A stretch of 64,000 nt of DNA from NCBI RefSeq assembly GCF_026212465.1, contig NC_080047.1:35964988-36028987 (forward strand), in the 5' to 3' direction. Every line of letters begins with the position of its first letter. The stretch's first letter is position 1. The notes under the pieces are model-generated. The model had not been told where the DNA came from. It searched no databases and worked only from the letters and a program-made list of their open reading frames with translations. The translations under genes were made by a program, and so were the position numbers. The stretch comes from Amaranthus tricolor. Taxonomy: Eukaryota; Streptophyta; Magnoliopsida; Caryophyllales; Amaranthaceae. This document shows positions 49,301-61,204 of the stretch, in pieces.

Positions 49301-51053
49301 AGCATCATAATAAAATATTAAAACGCGTTGCAGTTTAAATTAATAAGTGCTTATATATTTAAAAACTATGTACCTGTAGCACTGGCTCTGGAGTTGGCTC
49401 CGGATTTTGAGCAACGAAGTTTATGTTCTCCGGTGTGGGGTTTTCCCCTTCAGGGGTATTAGTAATGAGCTGGGGTGCTACAGGGGTAATGGGCTCGGGT
49501 GTTGGCTCGACCGAAGCGTTAGGATCCCCATGTTGACTTTCCTGATCCTCGACAATCAGGTTTGCCAAGTCAACAATGGGTGCTCCCATCTTCTGCAACA
49601 CGGCGGCCAGCTTGGCGAGAACGTCCTTCTTAATCTCCGCTCGGAGGGTTGCTACTTCATCCCGCAGCGCCGTTCGTGATTGAGTAGCAACACACTCTTT
49701 GCCGAATGCCTTCTGTAACCCCACGCGGACGTCTCCTTTTTTGACTACCCGTCCACTATGGTCTTTCCCTAAGACCATATGCAATGCGTTAACATTGCCT
49801 CTTGGGGTGAACTCCCCCGTAGCTTCTTTTTCCTTCCAGCACATCTGTTCAAACAAAAAGTGACATATATAGCAATTTGTATAATTACATCAAAGCCAAA
49901 GAATACAAAACAAATCAAGAATATACTTAATAATTTCAAAACTCACCACACCATCAGCAACCTTCTTCGTTCCTGGATCATTAATGGTAAATTTACCACT
50001 TGCATCTCGGAAATGAAGCCCGCAATAGCAATCACGCACCCGATCTCCAGCAGGAGTATTCACGGATGCGGAGGTAGTCGTAGATGAGGGCGTGGATGAA
50101 CTTTGATTGGGGTATAAACCCGCATCCACCCACTCTTTTCGGACCTCATCGTACGTTTTCTGGCCCAAGCGATGGTAAGACTTACTTTTGCTTGCAGAAT
50201 CAGAATCTTTACCACGATTTTCCCAATTAATCAATAGAAATCGAATGTCATGTATTAGTTTAATGACTGAATCAAAAGAAGTAAATTCAAATTGGTAAAC
50301 TATAATAAAATATGAAATACTTACAACTTCTATGGGAGTTGTTCTTTTGGCAACAAAGGCCTCCCAATCCCTCTTCGATATGTGACCCCATATTTCGTAG
50401 GGCATCTTCGAAAGTGATTGCTCTCCACCTTCGTTTCCCGTTTTGACCTTTTTGGTCGTACGGGCACGCCTCTTCGTAATTCAGCCAGTTACTAGCTTGG
50501 ATTTGAAATCTCTGAATCTTTCAGCAACAGCTGAAAGAAACACAATCTTCTTGTCCTCATCGCTCTCAATGTGGAAAAGATGCTACAAAAAAAAATATAT
50601 TTATTACTGTCAATCAAATTAATTTTAAAATGAAACTAAATGAGTAAAAATAGTAAAGTTGCTTACCACAGTCTCATTCCATAGAGAGTTCTTCAAACCC
50701 TCTAGAACCTCGTTCCATGCATGCAATATAGAAAGCTTACGGATACATAGACCCACTTATTTTCCATATTGCCTACGCCATTTTTCGCAGGGTTGACCCA
50801 ATGCATTGTATTCCAAATGCATGGGTTCTGTGACTTTGAGGTTTTTCGTAGGACCTCGCCCTTTTCTTTTCTTACTGGTAGTGGGAGCATCCATTGGTGG
50901 GGCGTCTTCAGTCTCAAAATCATTGTCAATCAGTGGAGCGTCTTCAGCCATACGCTCGTATCTCACAATTTGGTCCTCTTTGCTGTCATAACTACGATGC
51001 TCATTATCCGAGGTCTCAATCTCGGGGACAATTTCGTCTCTGAATAGATGCAT
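46397..51053 (-). pseudogene. CACTA second gene with Ulp1-like (C48) peptidase end, broken
   Basis: From the ATG at 51053: an acidic start, KKRKGRGPTKNLKV (the Ptta/En-Spm family signature), a TAA near 50757 and a TGA near 50481. Further exons include 49844-49374, 49273-48989 and 48910 to about 48614, rich in TPEPI-type repeats. A segment at about 48564-48400 reads IGWFCPESISG, and the final exons 46690-46583 and 46498-46397 read SSVECCYYALKYMNDIIK and then DDIPRE to a stop. The segment around ECCYY matches the catalytic-Cys region of Ulp1-like proteases carried by many plant CACTA elements. The part that should hold the catalytic His and Asp is absent; a repeat array occupies its place. Non-functional. 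Confidence 0.75.
46700..48410. repeat. Higher-order tandem array inside the CACTA peptidase gene
   Basis: A unit of about 170 bp (AAAACGCATAAAATCGCAAC, CTAGCATATGACTA, AACACAATAATATA, GTTTGAGCTACTTTA) recurs about five times. Alternating with it is a block of about 260 bp (GATACAAATGTGGTTG to GTGGACTCCTAGAAGCT) present at about 47013, 47915 and, in part, 48165. Together they make two larger units of about 900 bp. A stray short piece lies near 51130-51210. Confidence 0.85.
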
Positions 51054-51256
51054 TGTATATCAGTATCTGAAAGAGTATGAATAGAAATATATTAGAACAT
51101 AAGCTAAGTAATATTAAGAATATGACTATGATTTACAATTCTAATACGTTCAACACAATAATATATAACAAATAGTGTTATGTGCAAAGTTTCATGTAAA
51201 ACAAACCAAGTGCCAAAAAAACTTTAAAAGCTTTAAATTCATACCTTGTGAATCAC

Positions 51257-51756
51257 TTAATTCAAATATATTCCTTCCGTGTGATTTACACGCATATAAC
51301 CAACATCTACATCATCTACATCATCTTGATCCACTGATTTTTGATTGATAAAGGGAGGGGAGTCTTCAAAAGCTTCATATTCTTCCTCAATCTCAAAATC
51401 ACCTATACCAAGGATGCTTCTTTTTCCAGGTACAACAATAGACCATTTTTTATCAGACGAGTCTACAATGTAGAATACTTGCTTGGCTTGTGTGGCTAGT
51501 ATGAATGGCTCCTCACTATCACGCAAACGAGCTAAGTCTACAAGAGTGAATCCACAAGGGTCGTCATTTTTTATGCATCGTCGATTATTATCTACACACT
51601 TACATTTGAAAAGACTAATATTGAAAGTAGAGTAGTCAAGCTCCCATATTTCATGTACCCGCCCGTAGTATACCAATTTAGCATCAACCGACACTTGATC
51701 CTTCGCACTCGCGTAAAATGTAGATGACGCCAAAATAGAAACCCCACTATTCTGTA
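51257..51756 (-). pseudogene. CACTA TnpD C-terminal part (DUF4216)
   Basis: Open frame reading VQNSGVSILAS, LVYYGRVHEIWELDY, FKCKCVDN, CGFTLVDLARL, FILATQAKQVFYI and SDKKWSIVVPGKR, ending at 51257. This is the DUF4216 region found at the C-terminus of plant CACTA transposases. It is cut off from the N-terminal part by the hAT insertion at 51757; the region that normally lies between them (DUF4218) is absent from both sides. Confidence 0.85.
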
Positions 51757-52227
51757 CAGGGGCGGACCCACTTGATTGACAAGGGGGTACGGTTGTACCC
51801 TCAGTTTGAAAAATTAAAAAGAGGAACAAAAAAAAAAAATTAAAACAAAAAACACGGGAAAAAGAACAGAAAAGAAAGAAAGAGAAAATTAGAAAACCAA
51901 AACAAACCCTTTCGATTTTTGAATCCCCTTTCTCTCAGACTCTAAATCTCGATCTCCTTCGACTCCTTGGACGGTTGGACCCGTCGGCGACCACTGGACC
52001 ACGCCTCGAGGCTCGAGCAGTAAGCCAGTAAAGCCCTCGACGGCTCGACGTACCTCCGCGGCTCAACACAGCCAACTCGCAAGTCGCAAACGACGCGAAG
52101 ACTGCTCCCTCGCCGGCTCGCCGCCCTGTTGTCAACCCACGTCGTACCTCCGGCGCTCCCCGCTCCCTGCCTCCCCAGTGCCACCGCCATCACGCCGTAC
52201 GTTTATGAACCCTAATTATAATTTCTT
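51757..52227. repeat. Left 471-bp inverted repeat of the TTF hAT
   Basis: Near-identical inverse of 54728-55198, over equal length. It contains a GC-rich stretch (51955-52200) unlike the surroundings. It abuts the truncated end of the transposase ORF. Confidence 0.9.
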
Positions 52228-54405
52228 TGATCGTTTAACATAGCATCCAAGAACACATCGAGTTGAAGATCAAGAGCCGTTAAATCATTACATGAAAACT
52301 CCTCGGGATATAAAGAAGCAAGTTTAAGTATCTTCTCTTTATCAAAAGATGAAAAGTTACCTTGAGGACTTAGAGAGACCATGCATGTAAGTAACTCCAT
52401 GTTAATCTCATTAAAACAGTTATCAAGCTCTTGAAGATGCAAATCAATTACTTCCAAAAAGATTCCAACCCGAAAATGATGTAGATTTGTAGCTTGTTGA
52501 ACAAAACGTCTTCCTCTTCCTTGAGGCACATAATAAGCATCCATAGATGGAACATCAATCTCGTGTTTAGTACAAAATGTAATAACTTTTTTTAAGAGAT
52601 TATCACATCCTTCATCTCTCATCTTTTGCAACACATTTTTTGTAGTACTAACAAGTCTAATGGCATTAACAATATCTTGTTCCTTTCTTTGTAAAGCAAT
52701 ACATAAATCATTAGTGTAGCCAAAGATAATCAACATCAAATGAGCCACAAAAACAAAATCGAATGACTCCAAAAATCCCGAAACAATTTGAGCTTTGAAC
52801 TTATCGTCCGAAGTGCCATGTTTTCCAATCCACTCAAGTACAATGAGATCTCCAACGTGTATCTACTGGCCTACTCAAACCACGTTTTTGATTTAAACCC
52901 GATCCACTTTCAATTTCCCCCACTTCCAATGCTTGAGCCACTACTTGAGCTTGCTTTTTTCGAATCATGTCTCTTCTCTTACAAGAAGCTCCAACCACAT
53001 TCAACAAGTTTGCAAGTACTTCAAAAAGCCAACCACAACTATCATTCTTTTTAGCTACCGCAACTAGAGCTAGTTGTAGTTGATGAGCAAAACAATGAAT
53101 GTAGTAAGCTCTTGGAGTATCATTCATAATCAAAGTCTTAAGGCCATAGATTTCACCTCTCATGTTACTCGCCCCATCATACCCTTGATCTCTTATCATG
53201 GATGGACTCAATGAATATTCCATAAGCAAGGACAAAATTGCATTTTTCAGAGATAAAGCAGTAGTGTCACCCACATGTACAATGCCTAAAAAGCGTTCCA
53301 CTGCCGATCCACTTTCTCTTTTAACAAACCGCAAAACAAGAGCTAGTTGTTCTTTTTGAGATACATCACTTGATTCATCGGTCAAAATAGAAAAGTAACC
53401 ATCTCCAACCTCTTCTATTATGCGCTTGGTAGTCTCCTTTGCACAACAATTGATAATGTCTTTTTGAATTTTGGGAGATGTCAATTGACAATTTTTGGGT
53501 CCATTTTGGAAAGTATGTTGTTTGACTTCGTCAACCTTCTCCCCTAACCACTTCAAAAGCTCAAGAAAGTTACCCCTACTATTTGACTCCTCACTTTCAT
53601 CATGTCCCCGGAATGCCAAACCTTGGCCCAAAAGAAATCTCAAACAAGTTAAGAATGCATTCAAACGAATATGATATGAATCCATTTGAGCTTGACTCGC
53701 ATTATCAAACACAACTTCAATTGATGTCTTTTTTGCATCTCTTAGATTCACATATTTCTCATAAGCAACATTATGAGCACTTTTAATTCCACCAACATGC
53801 TTTCGAAACCTATCCGGTTTATTCCACCATTTAAACCCTCCATTAACAAATGCATCACCCCCATTGTAAATTTCAACATCCCTCTTGAACAAATAACAAG
53901 CAAAGCAAAATGCGGCATCTTTTTCAACACTATATTCAAGCCAATCCCATTTTTTGAACCAATTGACACTAAAACGGCGTAAACCACCTACTTGTTTATG
54001 AGGGAAAACATCTGTTTTTGGTTGGCAAGGTTTTTTAAGAATATAAGCTCTCCTAACCGGATTTCTTTCATTTGGGGGATAATCCATTATGTTTTTTCTC
54101 AATCTCGGGTCATGAGGAAGAAGTTCGACATCATACACCCAATCATCATCCAATGGTTCATCACAATCATCATCCAATGGTTCATCACAAGCACTTGAAC
54201 CACCTACTTCCATATTAACATCTTGAGTTAGAGGAGAACTTAAAGGAGAAGGAGGAGAGTCAATGGTTTCGTTAAATGATCCTTGGGATTTCATACTTTT
54301 AAACAAGAATTCACGAAGATTGGGTTGTTTATCCTCGGCTTTTGACTTCTTTGAACTTGAACTACTTGACAATTTCCTAATTAAATTAAATACATAATGA
54401 ATCAA
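52212..54405 (-). pseudogene. TTF/MYM-type hAT transposase, C-terminus missing
   Basis: One long frame from 54405 to 52834 (523 codons) covers an acidic start, the TTF zinc-finger region (FCFACYLFKRD, WWNKPDRFRKHVGG) and most of DUF4371 (FFSILTDESSDVSQKEQLA-like core, GIVHVGDTTALSL, IRDQGYDGASNMRGE, YYIHCFAHQLQLALVAVA, LSRPVDTRWRSH). A frameshift and loss of about 20 residues near 52833 precede a second frame (to 52212) with DFVFVAHLM, RKEQDIVNAIRLV and the polar DVPSMDAYYVPQGR. The reading stops inside the left inverted repeat; the hAT dimerisation region that should follow is gone. Resembles proteins often labelled zinc finger MYM-type 1-like in plants. Confidence 0.9.
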
Positions 54406-54727
54406 TTGTCAATTCTAAGTGTCCAACAATAATCTAACAATAATTCAATTACTAATTTATTTCAAACTAATAAATAACAAGTAACAACTAAACTTGCAAG
54501 TCAGAAATCACAATTCAATTAAATAAACTAATTAACATTTAACAAACAAATAAGAAGCTCCAACATGGACCAACAACATCAAATCAAGTATTCAACTAAT
54601 CAACTATATATTCAAGTAATGAAGTAATAATCAAATTAAGTATCTAAATTTAACCAACAATTAATGAAACAAATCAATAAATCAACAAATTATAATTAGG
54701 GATTTAGGGAATTAGGGTTCATAAATG

Positions 54728-55198
54728 AAGAAATTATAATTAGGGTTCATAAACGTACGGCGTGACGGCGGTGGCACTGAGGAGGCAGGGAGCGGGGAGC
54801 ACCTGAGGTACGATGTGGGTTGACAGCAGGGCGGCGAGCCGGCGAGGGAGCAGTCTTCGCGTCGTTTGCGACTTGCGAGTTGGCTGTGTTGAGCCGCAGA
54901 GGTACGTCGAGCCGTCGAGGGCTTTACTGGCTTACTACTCGAGCCTCGAGGCGTGGTCCGGCGGTCGCCGACGGGTCCAACCGTCCAAGAAGTCGAAGGA
55001 GATCGAGATTGAGAGTCTGAGAGAAAGGGGATTCGAAAATCGAAAGGGTTTGTTTTGGTTTTCTAATTTTCTCTTTCTTTCTTTTCTGTTCTCTTTCCCG
55101 TGTTTTTTGTTTTGATGTTTTTTTTTTGTTCCTCTTTTTAATTTTTCAAACTGGGGGTACAACCGTACCCCCTTGTCAATCAATTGGGTCCGCCCATG
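54728..55198. repeat. Right 471-bp inverted repeat of the TTF hAT (5' end)
   Basis: Upstream side of the transposase, with CGTACGGCGTGA, GGCGGCGAGCCGGCGAGG and GTCCGCCCATG. Differs from the left copy by only a few substitutions and short A/T-run differences. Confidence 0.9.
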
Positions 55199-56904
55199 GG
55201 CCCTAACATCCTTTGTCTTACCCGGAATGTTCATGAGAGTCCCGAGTATGGCATCGCATATATTTTTCTCTATATGCATAACGTCAAGACAACGCCTAAC
55301 CTGTAGATCTCTCCAATATGGAAGCTTCCAAAAGATTGATTGTTTTTTCCAAAATCGGTCTTCACCCCCTTGCACTTGCCCCGTTTTACCAAATACAGTC
55401 TCAACTCCCTTAACCTGTTCATAAACCTCATAACCGGTCAACGGTCGACGAGCTACACGGTCCTCAACCTCCTCGTTGAACAACTTCTTCTTCTTACGAT
55501 ATTGGTGGTCTCGTGGGAGGAACTTTCGATGGTGCATGAATACGTGTTTGCACTTAGGAATCCACGTGGATTCCATGTCATCGATACATATTGGGCATGC
55601 TTTCTTCCCTTTGTTCTTATACCCCGATAAGTTTCCATATGCCGGAAAATCATTAACGGTGCATAAAAGCATTGCACGCAAGGTGAACTCTTCATTAGCA
55701 TATGCATCAAACACTGAAACGCCTTCATCCCACATCTTTCTCAAATCCTCAACGAGAGGTGCAAAATACACATCTATGTCATTGCCAGGTTGTTTAGGAC
55801 CCGAGATAAGAAGCGAAAGCATTATGTACTTACGCTTCATACACAACCAAGGTGGCAAATTATAGATCTCTAAAAGTACCGGCCAAGTACTATGTTGAGA
55901 ACTAAGATCGCCGAATGGGTTCATTCCATCCGTACACAGTCTGAGCCTTAAATTACGAACCTCATCCCCAAAAGTCTTATGCAACCTATCAATACTCTTC
56001 CACTCCGGAGAATCAGATGGATGTGTGAGCAAGTGACCTTTCTTCACCCTATCTGCATGCCACCTCAAATTTAACGCATCTTTCTTTATAGAAAACAAGC
56101 GCTTGAATCTAGGTATTATTGGAAGATACCACAATACCTTAGCCGGGGCCCTTTAGCATCCCGAGCCCCTTTACGCTTGTAGCGCGATAACCCACACCTA
56201 GGATACTCTTCTAAGTTCTCGTTTTCATTCCGATACAACACACAATCATTCGGACACGCATGAATCTTCTGGTACTCTAAGCCGGAAGGACACATGAGCT
56301 TTTTGGCATAATATGTCGACTTTGGAAGTTCATTTCCCTCAGGAAGCATCTCACCTAACGCTTCTAATAACATTGTGAAACTAGCGTCACTCCAATTGAA
56401 CTTTGACTTAATGTTGAAAATTGTCAACACTGCTGTTAGTTTGGTGAACTTTGTACATCCAGGGTACAAAGGCTTTTGAGAAGCCTCTGTCAACAAGTCA
56501 AAAACACGAGGACATTTTCCGAAATCATCCTCGACTCCCTCCATCATCTCATCAACACGATCCACATCCTCATCGACATTCTCTTCATCTGTCTTATACC
56601 CATCAACATGATCTACTACATCCTCATTGACATCGACCACATTATTGACGTCCTCAACAACACTTTTCTCTTTGTAAACTCCCTCCTCACCATGCCAAAC
56701 CCAAACATGATATTGAGGCCTAAACCCACGTCGAAGTATGTGCTTCCCAAGGATATCAACACTATCTACCTTTGATACATTGCCACAACTGACACATGGG
56801 CAATAAAAATCAACTTCCCCCGTCCTAACTTGATGTTCAACCGCAATACTACAAAATTCTAATACGCCATCAATAAATTCCGACGATTCAATGCTTTCAT
56901 ACAT
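55199..56904 (-). pseudogene. CACTA TnpD N-terminal part (Transposase_21)
   Basis: From the ATG at 56904: FIDGVLEFC, FYCPCVSCGN and HILRRGFRPQYHVWVWHGE form the transposase-associated zinc-binding domain. After a frame break near 56150 come WYLPIIPRFKRLF, LRWHAD, LRLCTDGMNPFG, STWPVLLEIYNLPPWLC, GPKQPGNDIDVYF and FTLRAMLLCTVNDFPAYGN, then CPICIDD and LDVMHIEKNICDAILGTL: the Transposase_21 domain with Asp/Glu-rich catalytic blocks. The frame ends abruptly at the hAT junction (55198). Confidence 0.9.
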
Positions 56905-57896
56905 TCAAGAACGATCTTTTGTCATCCTAATTAGTGTGATTAATTGATTGAAAACAAAATTAATACACAACTTTTAAACATATATACTTAACGAACTCTA
57001 ACTAACCACAAAATTAAGTAATAATCATTCATTTAACACTAATTAACCCAAATAATAACACAATGTTTTTTAAACTGTCCAAATGATGTTTATTGTAGTA
57101 ACCATAATTAATATTTATATAAAAACAATAAAAATCAAATCACATTCATAAACTTGGACAACTAATTAATATTCATATCAACAACTCATTCATTTAACCA
57201 TAAACAAACCTAATTAAACCTAACTTACAAACTATAAAAAAAATTATGATACATTTAAAACTTAAAAACCACATCTACATACACAATCATAAATAAAATG
57301 AAGAAATTACTTAAAAATATAACAAAACATGATATATATGATAAATTTAAAACTTAAAAACAATAACAACATACACATTCATAAAGTATGACAAATTTAA
57401 ACCTAATTTACAAATCAAAATGAAAAAAATACCTTGAATTGTCGTGGGTTTTAGTGGGTTAGTGTATAACCTATACAATGAAAAAAAAAATTAGTATAAA
57501 AAAAACTAAGCGCCCTAAACGTACACAATTAATGAAGCTTGAACAATAATGACTTGGTTTTGAGAACTAATAAGCTTTAAAAAAATTATACCTTGAAGAA
57601 GAGCAAGAACTAAGCCCAAATTTCGTGGGTTTTCGTGGGTTTAAGAAGAGCAACAACAATGTGTACAGTGCAGTTTCAAGAAGTTGATGATGAAGAAAAG
57701 TAATAAGAAGAGCAAGAATGAGAAAAACAAGAACAAAAAGATGATGAAGAAGAAAGATTGAAGACATTAATCGAACAAATTATGATGAACAAGAAAACCG
57801 ACAATTTCAATATTGAGTGAAGAAGTGCAACAGTCGTATAAACAATATTGAAAGCAGTTTCGTGGGTTTTATGTTTTAACATTAACATATATGGCG
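56905..57896. other. CACTA 5' untranslated/spacer region
   Basis: AT-rich sequence between the TnpD start and the right subterminal repeats. Repeated GTGGGTTTTAGTGGGTT-like phrases near 57445 and 57625 suggest spliced leader sequence. No ORF of note. Confidence 0.45.
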
Positions 57897-58191
57897 GGTT
57901 TTTGAAAATACAATTGCTGCGGGCAAGGCAAAAACCGCAGCAATTATGTGAAGAATTATGTTATTTGCTGCGGGTAGTGAAGAACCGGAGCAATTGAAGA
58001 ACATTTTTTGCTGCGGGCGTGAAACAAACCACAGCAATTGAAGCTGCTCATATGTATTTGCTGTGGTCAAGGCCCAAAACCGCAGCATTTAAGTGTTCAT
58101 TTTTTTTCTAATTCTTTTTCCTACTTATTGCTGCGTATATATAAAAACCGCAGCAAATGATTAGCAGCAAATACGTTTTTTTCCACTAGTG
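57897..58191. repeat. CACTA right subterminal repeat zone
   Basis: TTGCTGCGG and CCGCAGCAA units in both orientations, the same motif as in the left zone, ending in the inverted CACTAGTG terminus. Confidence 0.85.
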
Positions 58192-59825
58192 ATCTCTTGT
58201 TTACATGTCCTAATCTAAGCTATATATCTATGTCTCTAATGGGATCTTATAAATCACATAATTTTTTTAATACTTACTTGGCAAGATGAGTTAATAATAT
58301 GAGCAAAACAACGTATATGAAATAATCTACCACCAAGGATAAAACAAAAAGCAGGTTCACTAGTTATGTTATCACTAATTCGATTCTTTACGTATCTCTA
58401 TTAATCTATATTTTATGTTATCACTAGTCATGATCTATTTTGAATAAACTAGTTATGGTTTATCTAATATGTAGTTACACACTTATAAGCCATATATCGG
58501 TTGTTATCCAATAACCCTACAATTAGAAAGTTTAAAAATTTCTACTAGGTCATAACGTTTTGATTCATATAATTCAATTGTGCGGCATTTCAGAGTGCTC
58601 CTTAGGATCACTCTATATTGTGGTTGCAAATTTTTTTTAGTGTAATACTCATAAGCTTTACTTTCATCATGGTTAAATGGAAACTCATTAGAAATTACAT
58701 ATTTTGCAAATTCATCAATATTTTCATTATGATTATAATTAAAAAGGCATACTTGTGTCGTGCTGCTAAAACTTGCTACATGAGTCTCCGTTATGTTTGC
58801 ATGCTTCTTTGCTAAAAGATTCCGTACCATTACCTAACACATAATCACATTTCTAATTTACAAAATATAAATATTATTTGTAAAAACTTAAAAAATATTA
58901 ATCTTTGCTGAAATTGTATGAAACTAATGATTTTTACCCCTTGACATGTGCATGTAAACATCCGGATTATCGGTTGGGTGCTTTAAAATATACGACCATA
59001 CATAAAAGTTGTCATTGTCTTAATAGGTTGTCTTTTTGGTTGCTCTTCTTCTAAATTTAAACATAAAAAACAGACTCAAATACCACAATATAAAAATAAT
59101 TATAATAATAGTTTAAAATTTAATTAATTTGAATAATAAAATTATATAACTAACCTGGAAATTGACACATTTACCACGAGATTGTTATTGTTGTTGTCGT
59201 ACTTGTGATTTTGTTGATGATTGTTGAGATCTAATTATGTCAATAGGGGTCAATGGTTCCTCTTATTCTTATTCTTCTTCAATTTCCAATTCTCTTTCCT
59301 CTTGATTTGCATAATTGCCTAATTCTTGGTCGTACCCTTCTTAATAATTAGGCTCATAATTATTAACCGTAAGTGTGGTTAATATCATCGTACCACTTTA
59401 GTAACTTTTTAGAGGCTTTTTTCAAGAATAAAACATAATGATATTGATATTATTGAAATATTTATGTAACTAAGAAATAATTAAAATTAATTATAATTAT
59501 GTAGAGAGAGTACTACAAAAAATGAATTGTAAATAAAAGTGACTGAAATTAAAAGGTATAATTAAAGTAGGGCCAAAATCTAGTTAATTGAATTCCCAAT
59601 GGCTAGTTGGTCGGTTCCAAGAAATCGTTGGGCCGGGTGAACTGGTTCGCGGTTCTCCTTGGTTCGATTCCTTCCGTCGGCTCTACGGTTCCTACACCCT
59701 GTTTTTGGAACCTTAACGGTTCCCGATTTGGGCTGGTTTGGAACCTATCATGGGCTATTTCGGTTTCGGCACGGTATTCAAGCGGTACGCGATTAGTTCG
59801 GTTCTAGGTAACCAGCCCCGTGGCC
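58192..59825 (-). mobile_element. hAT copy C, right fragment
   Basis: Continues the fragment at 45600-45702. The transposase relic on the minus strand includes a 108-codon frame (58830-58504) with KHANITETHVAS, DEFAKYVISNEFPFNHDESK and LQPQYRVILRSTLK, and decayed N-terminal exons at 59.0-59.45 kb. GC-rich CGGTTCC-type subterminal sequence lies at 59600-59825, ending CCCCGTGGCCAT. Stops and indels are frequent. Confidence 0.85.
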
Positions 59826-60608
59826 ATCATTACCCGAAATCGAACCATTCCCAAACCACTGAAAAACCATCCTAGAACCGGAACCGTCTATAACAGGTTG
59901 CAAATGAAAACCGTGAAATTGTCGAAAGGAACCATGAGCCGGTTCCCCCAGCCCACCGATTCCAAGGAACTGCCTCGGAATCGCAAACCGAATGGAAACG
60001 GTTCACCATACGTTTCCTCCTGCCCAGTAGATCTTTGGAATAGGCCAAACATAGCCATTGGGTTTTGGAAAACTAGTCGTTGCAAACTACTCTACAAATA
60101 TCATTGAATTTCAATTACTTTCATCCACAATTATTCTCATTTACTACTTTCCTTACTTAATTATTCTCTTAATTACATAATTAATTATTTTATTTTTCAA
60201 TTATTTCCTAATTACATAATTATTTGAAAATTATCAATATCATCATGTCAACATTCTTAAAAAAAGCCTTTAAAAAAGTTATTAAAGTGGAAAAATTTTT
60301 GGGAGCATCTAATCACTTCAAATCTGAAAGTATTAACAACAATTACAGTTAGTAATTATGAGCCAAATTATCAAGAAGAGTACGACTAAAAATTAGACGA
60401 TTATGCAAATCAAGTAGAAAGGCAACTAAAAATTGAAGAAAAACAAAAATAAAAGGAGCCATCGAACCCTATTAAGATAATTAGATCTCGATAATCATCA
60501 ACGAGATCACAACAAGTATAACAATAATGCAAGCTCGTGGTAAACGTGTTAATTTCCAAAATATCGGTTAGTTATATAATTTTATTATTCAAATTGATTA
60601 GATTTTAA

Positions 60609-60650
<42 letters not shown>

Positions 60651-61204
60651 TATTATTATTATATTGTGATATTTGAGTATGTTTTTATGGTTAAATTTAG
60701 AAGAAGAGCAACCACAAAGAAATCATATCTCGGCAATGCTACATTTTAATGGTTCATTTCACATGTGTGGTTGTATATTTCAAAGCAACTATATGACAAT
60801 CTGGATGTTTTTATGTGCACACGTCAAATATGTGAAAGTCCAGGTGCAAAGCCATTAGTCTCATACATTTTCAACAAAGGTAAGTACTTTTTGAGTTTTT
60901 ACAAATAATATTTATATTTTATAAATTAGAAATGTATTAAAAATTCGTTTGTTGTGTTTTGTGAATACGTATTAGGTGGTGGTAGGGGATCAAAAGAAGC
61001 ATGCAAACTCAAACGAGACTCATGCAGCAAGTGTTAGCGGGACCAAGTTGAAGCGACAAACACAACTAGGTGAGTGGACAATGAAAATGCTCGACAGAGG
61101 TATAATCGTAATGAAATGCTTGATGAATTTTTCTAAATATGATGAAAGGAAAGCTTATGAATATTACACTAAAAAAACTTTGCAACCACAATATAGATTC
61201 ATCT
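59826..61204 (+). mobile_element. hAT copy F, N-terminal half (host of copy E)
   Basis: Plus-strand copy. Subterminal CGGTTCC-type zone at 59830-60060, an N-terminal exon from the ATG at 60245 (MSTFLKKAFKKVIKVEKFLG, matching copy A's MSSFFKKASKKV), and later KKHANSNETHAAS and TKKTLQPQYRFI. The frame is then cut by the insertion of copy E and resumes at 62667 as copy D. Many stops. Confidence 0.8.
60608..60660. repeat. (TTA)n microsatellite
   Basis: About 17 TTA units with one slip, within an intron-like part of hAT copy F. Confidence 0.95.

Larger units (their letters stand above)
51757..55198 (-). mobile_element. TTF/MYM-type hAT element nested in the CACTA
   Basis: 3,442 bp. Ends CAGGGGCGGACCCA on the left and, inverted, CATGGGCGGACCCA on the right, typical of this hAT group. 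The inverted repeats are unusually long, 471 bp each (51757-52227 and 54728-55198). The transposase lies on the minus strand and lacks its C-terminal part. No 8-bp duplication is found, and the CACTA is missing sequence at the junction. Confidence 0.85.

Noticed and set aside
51935..52193. GC-rich Arg/Ser/Gly frames here and at 54813-55115
   Set aside because: They are mirror images within the two inverted repeats of the TTF hAT; GC-rich sequence is open by chance and no family is recognised.
51749..55206. Target duplication around the TTF hAT
   Set aside because: ATTCTGTA and GGCCCTAA differ; a deletion at the junction is the better reading.
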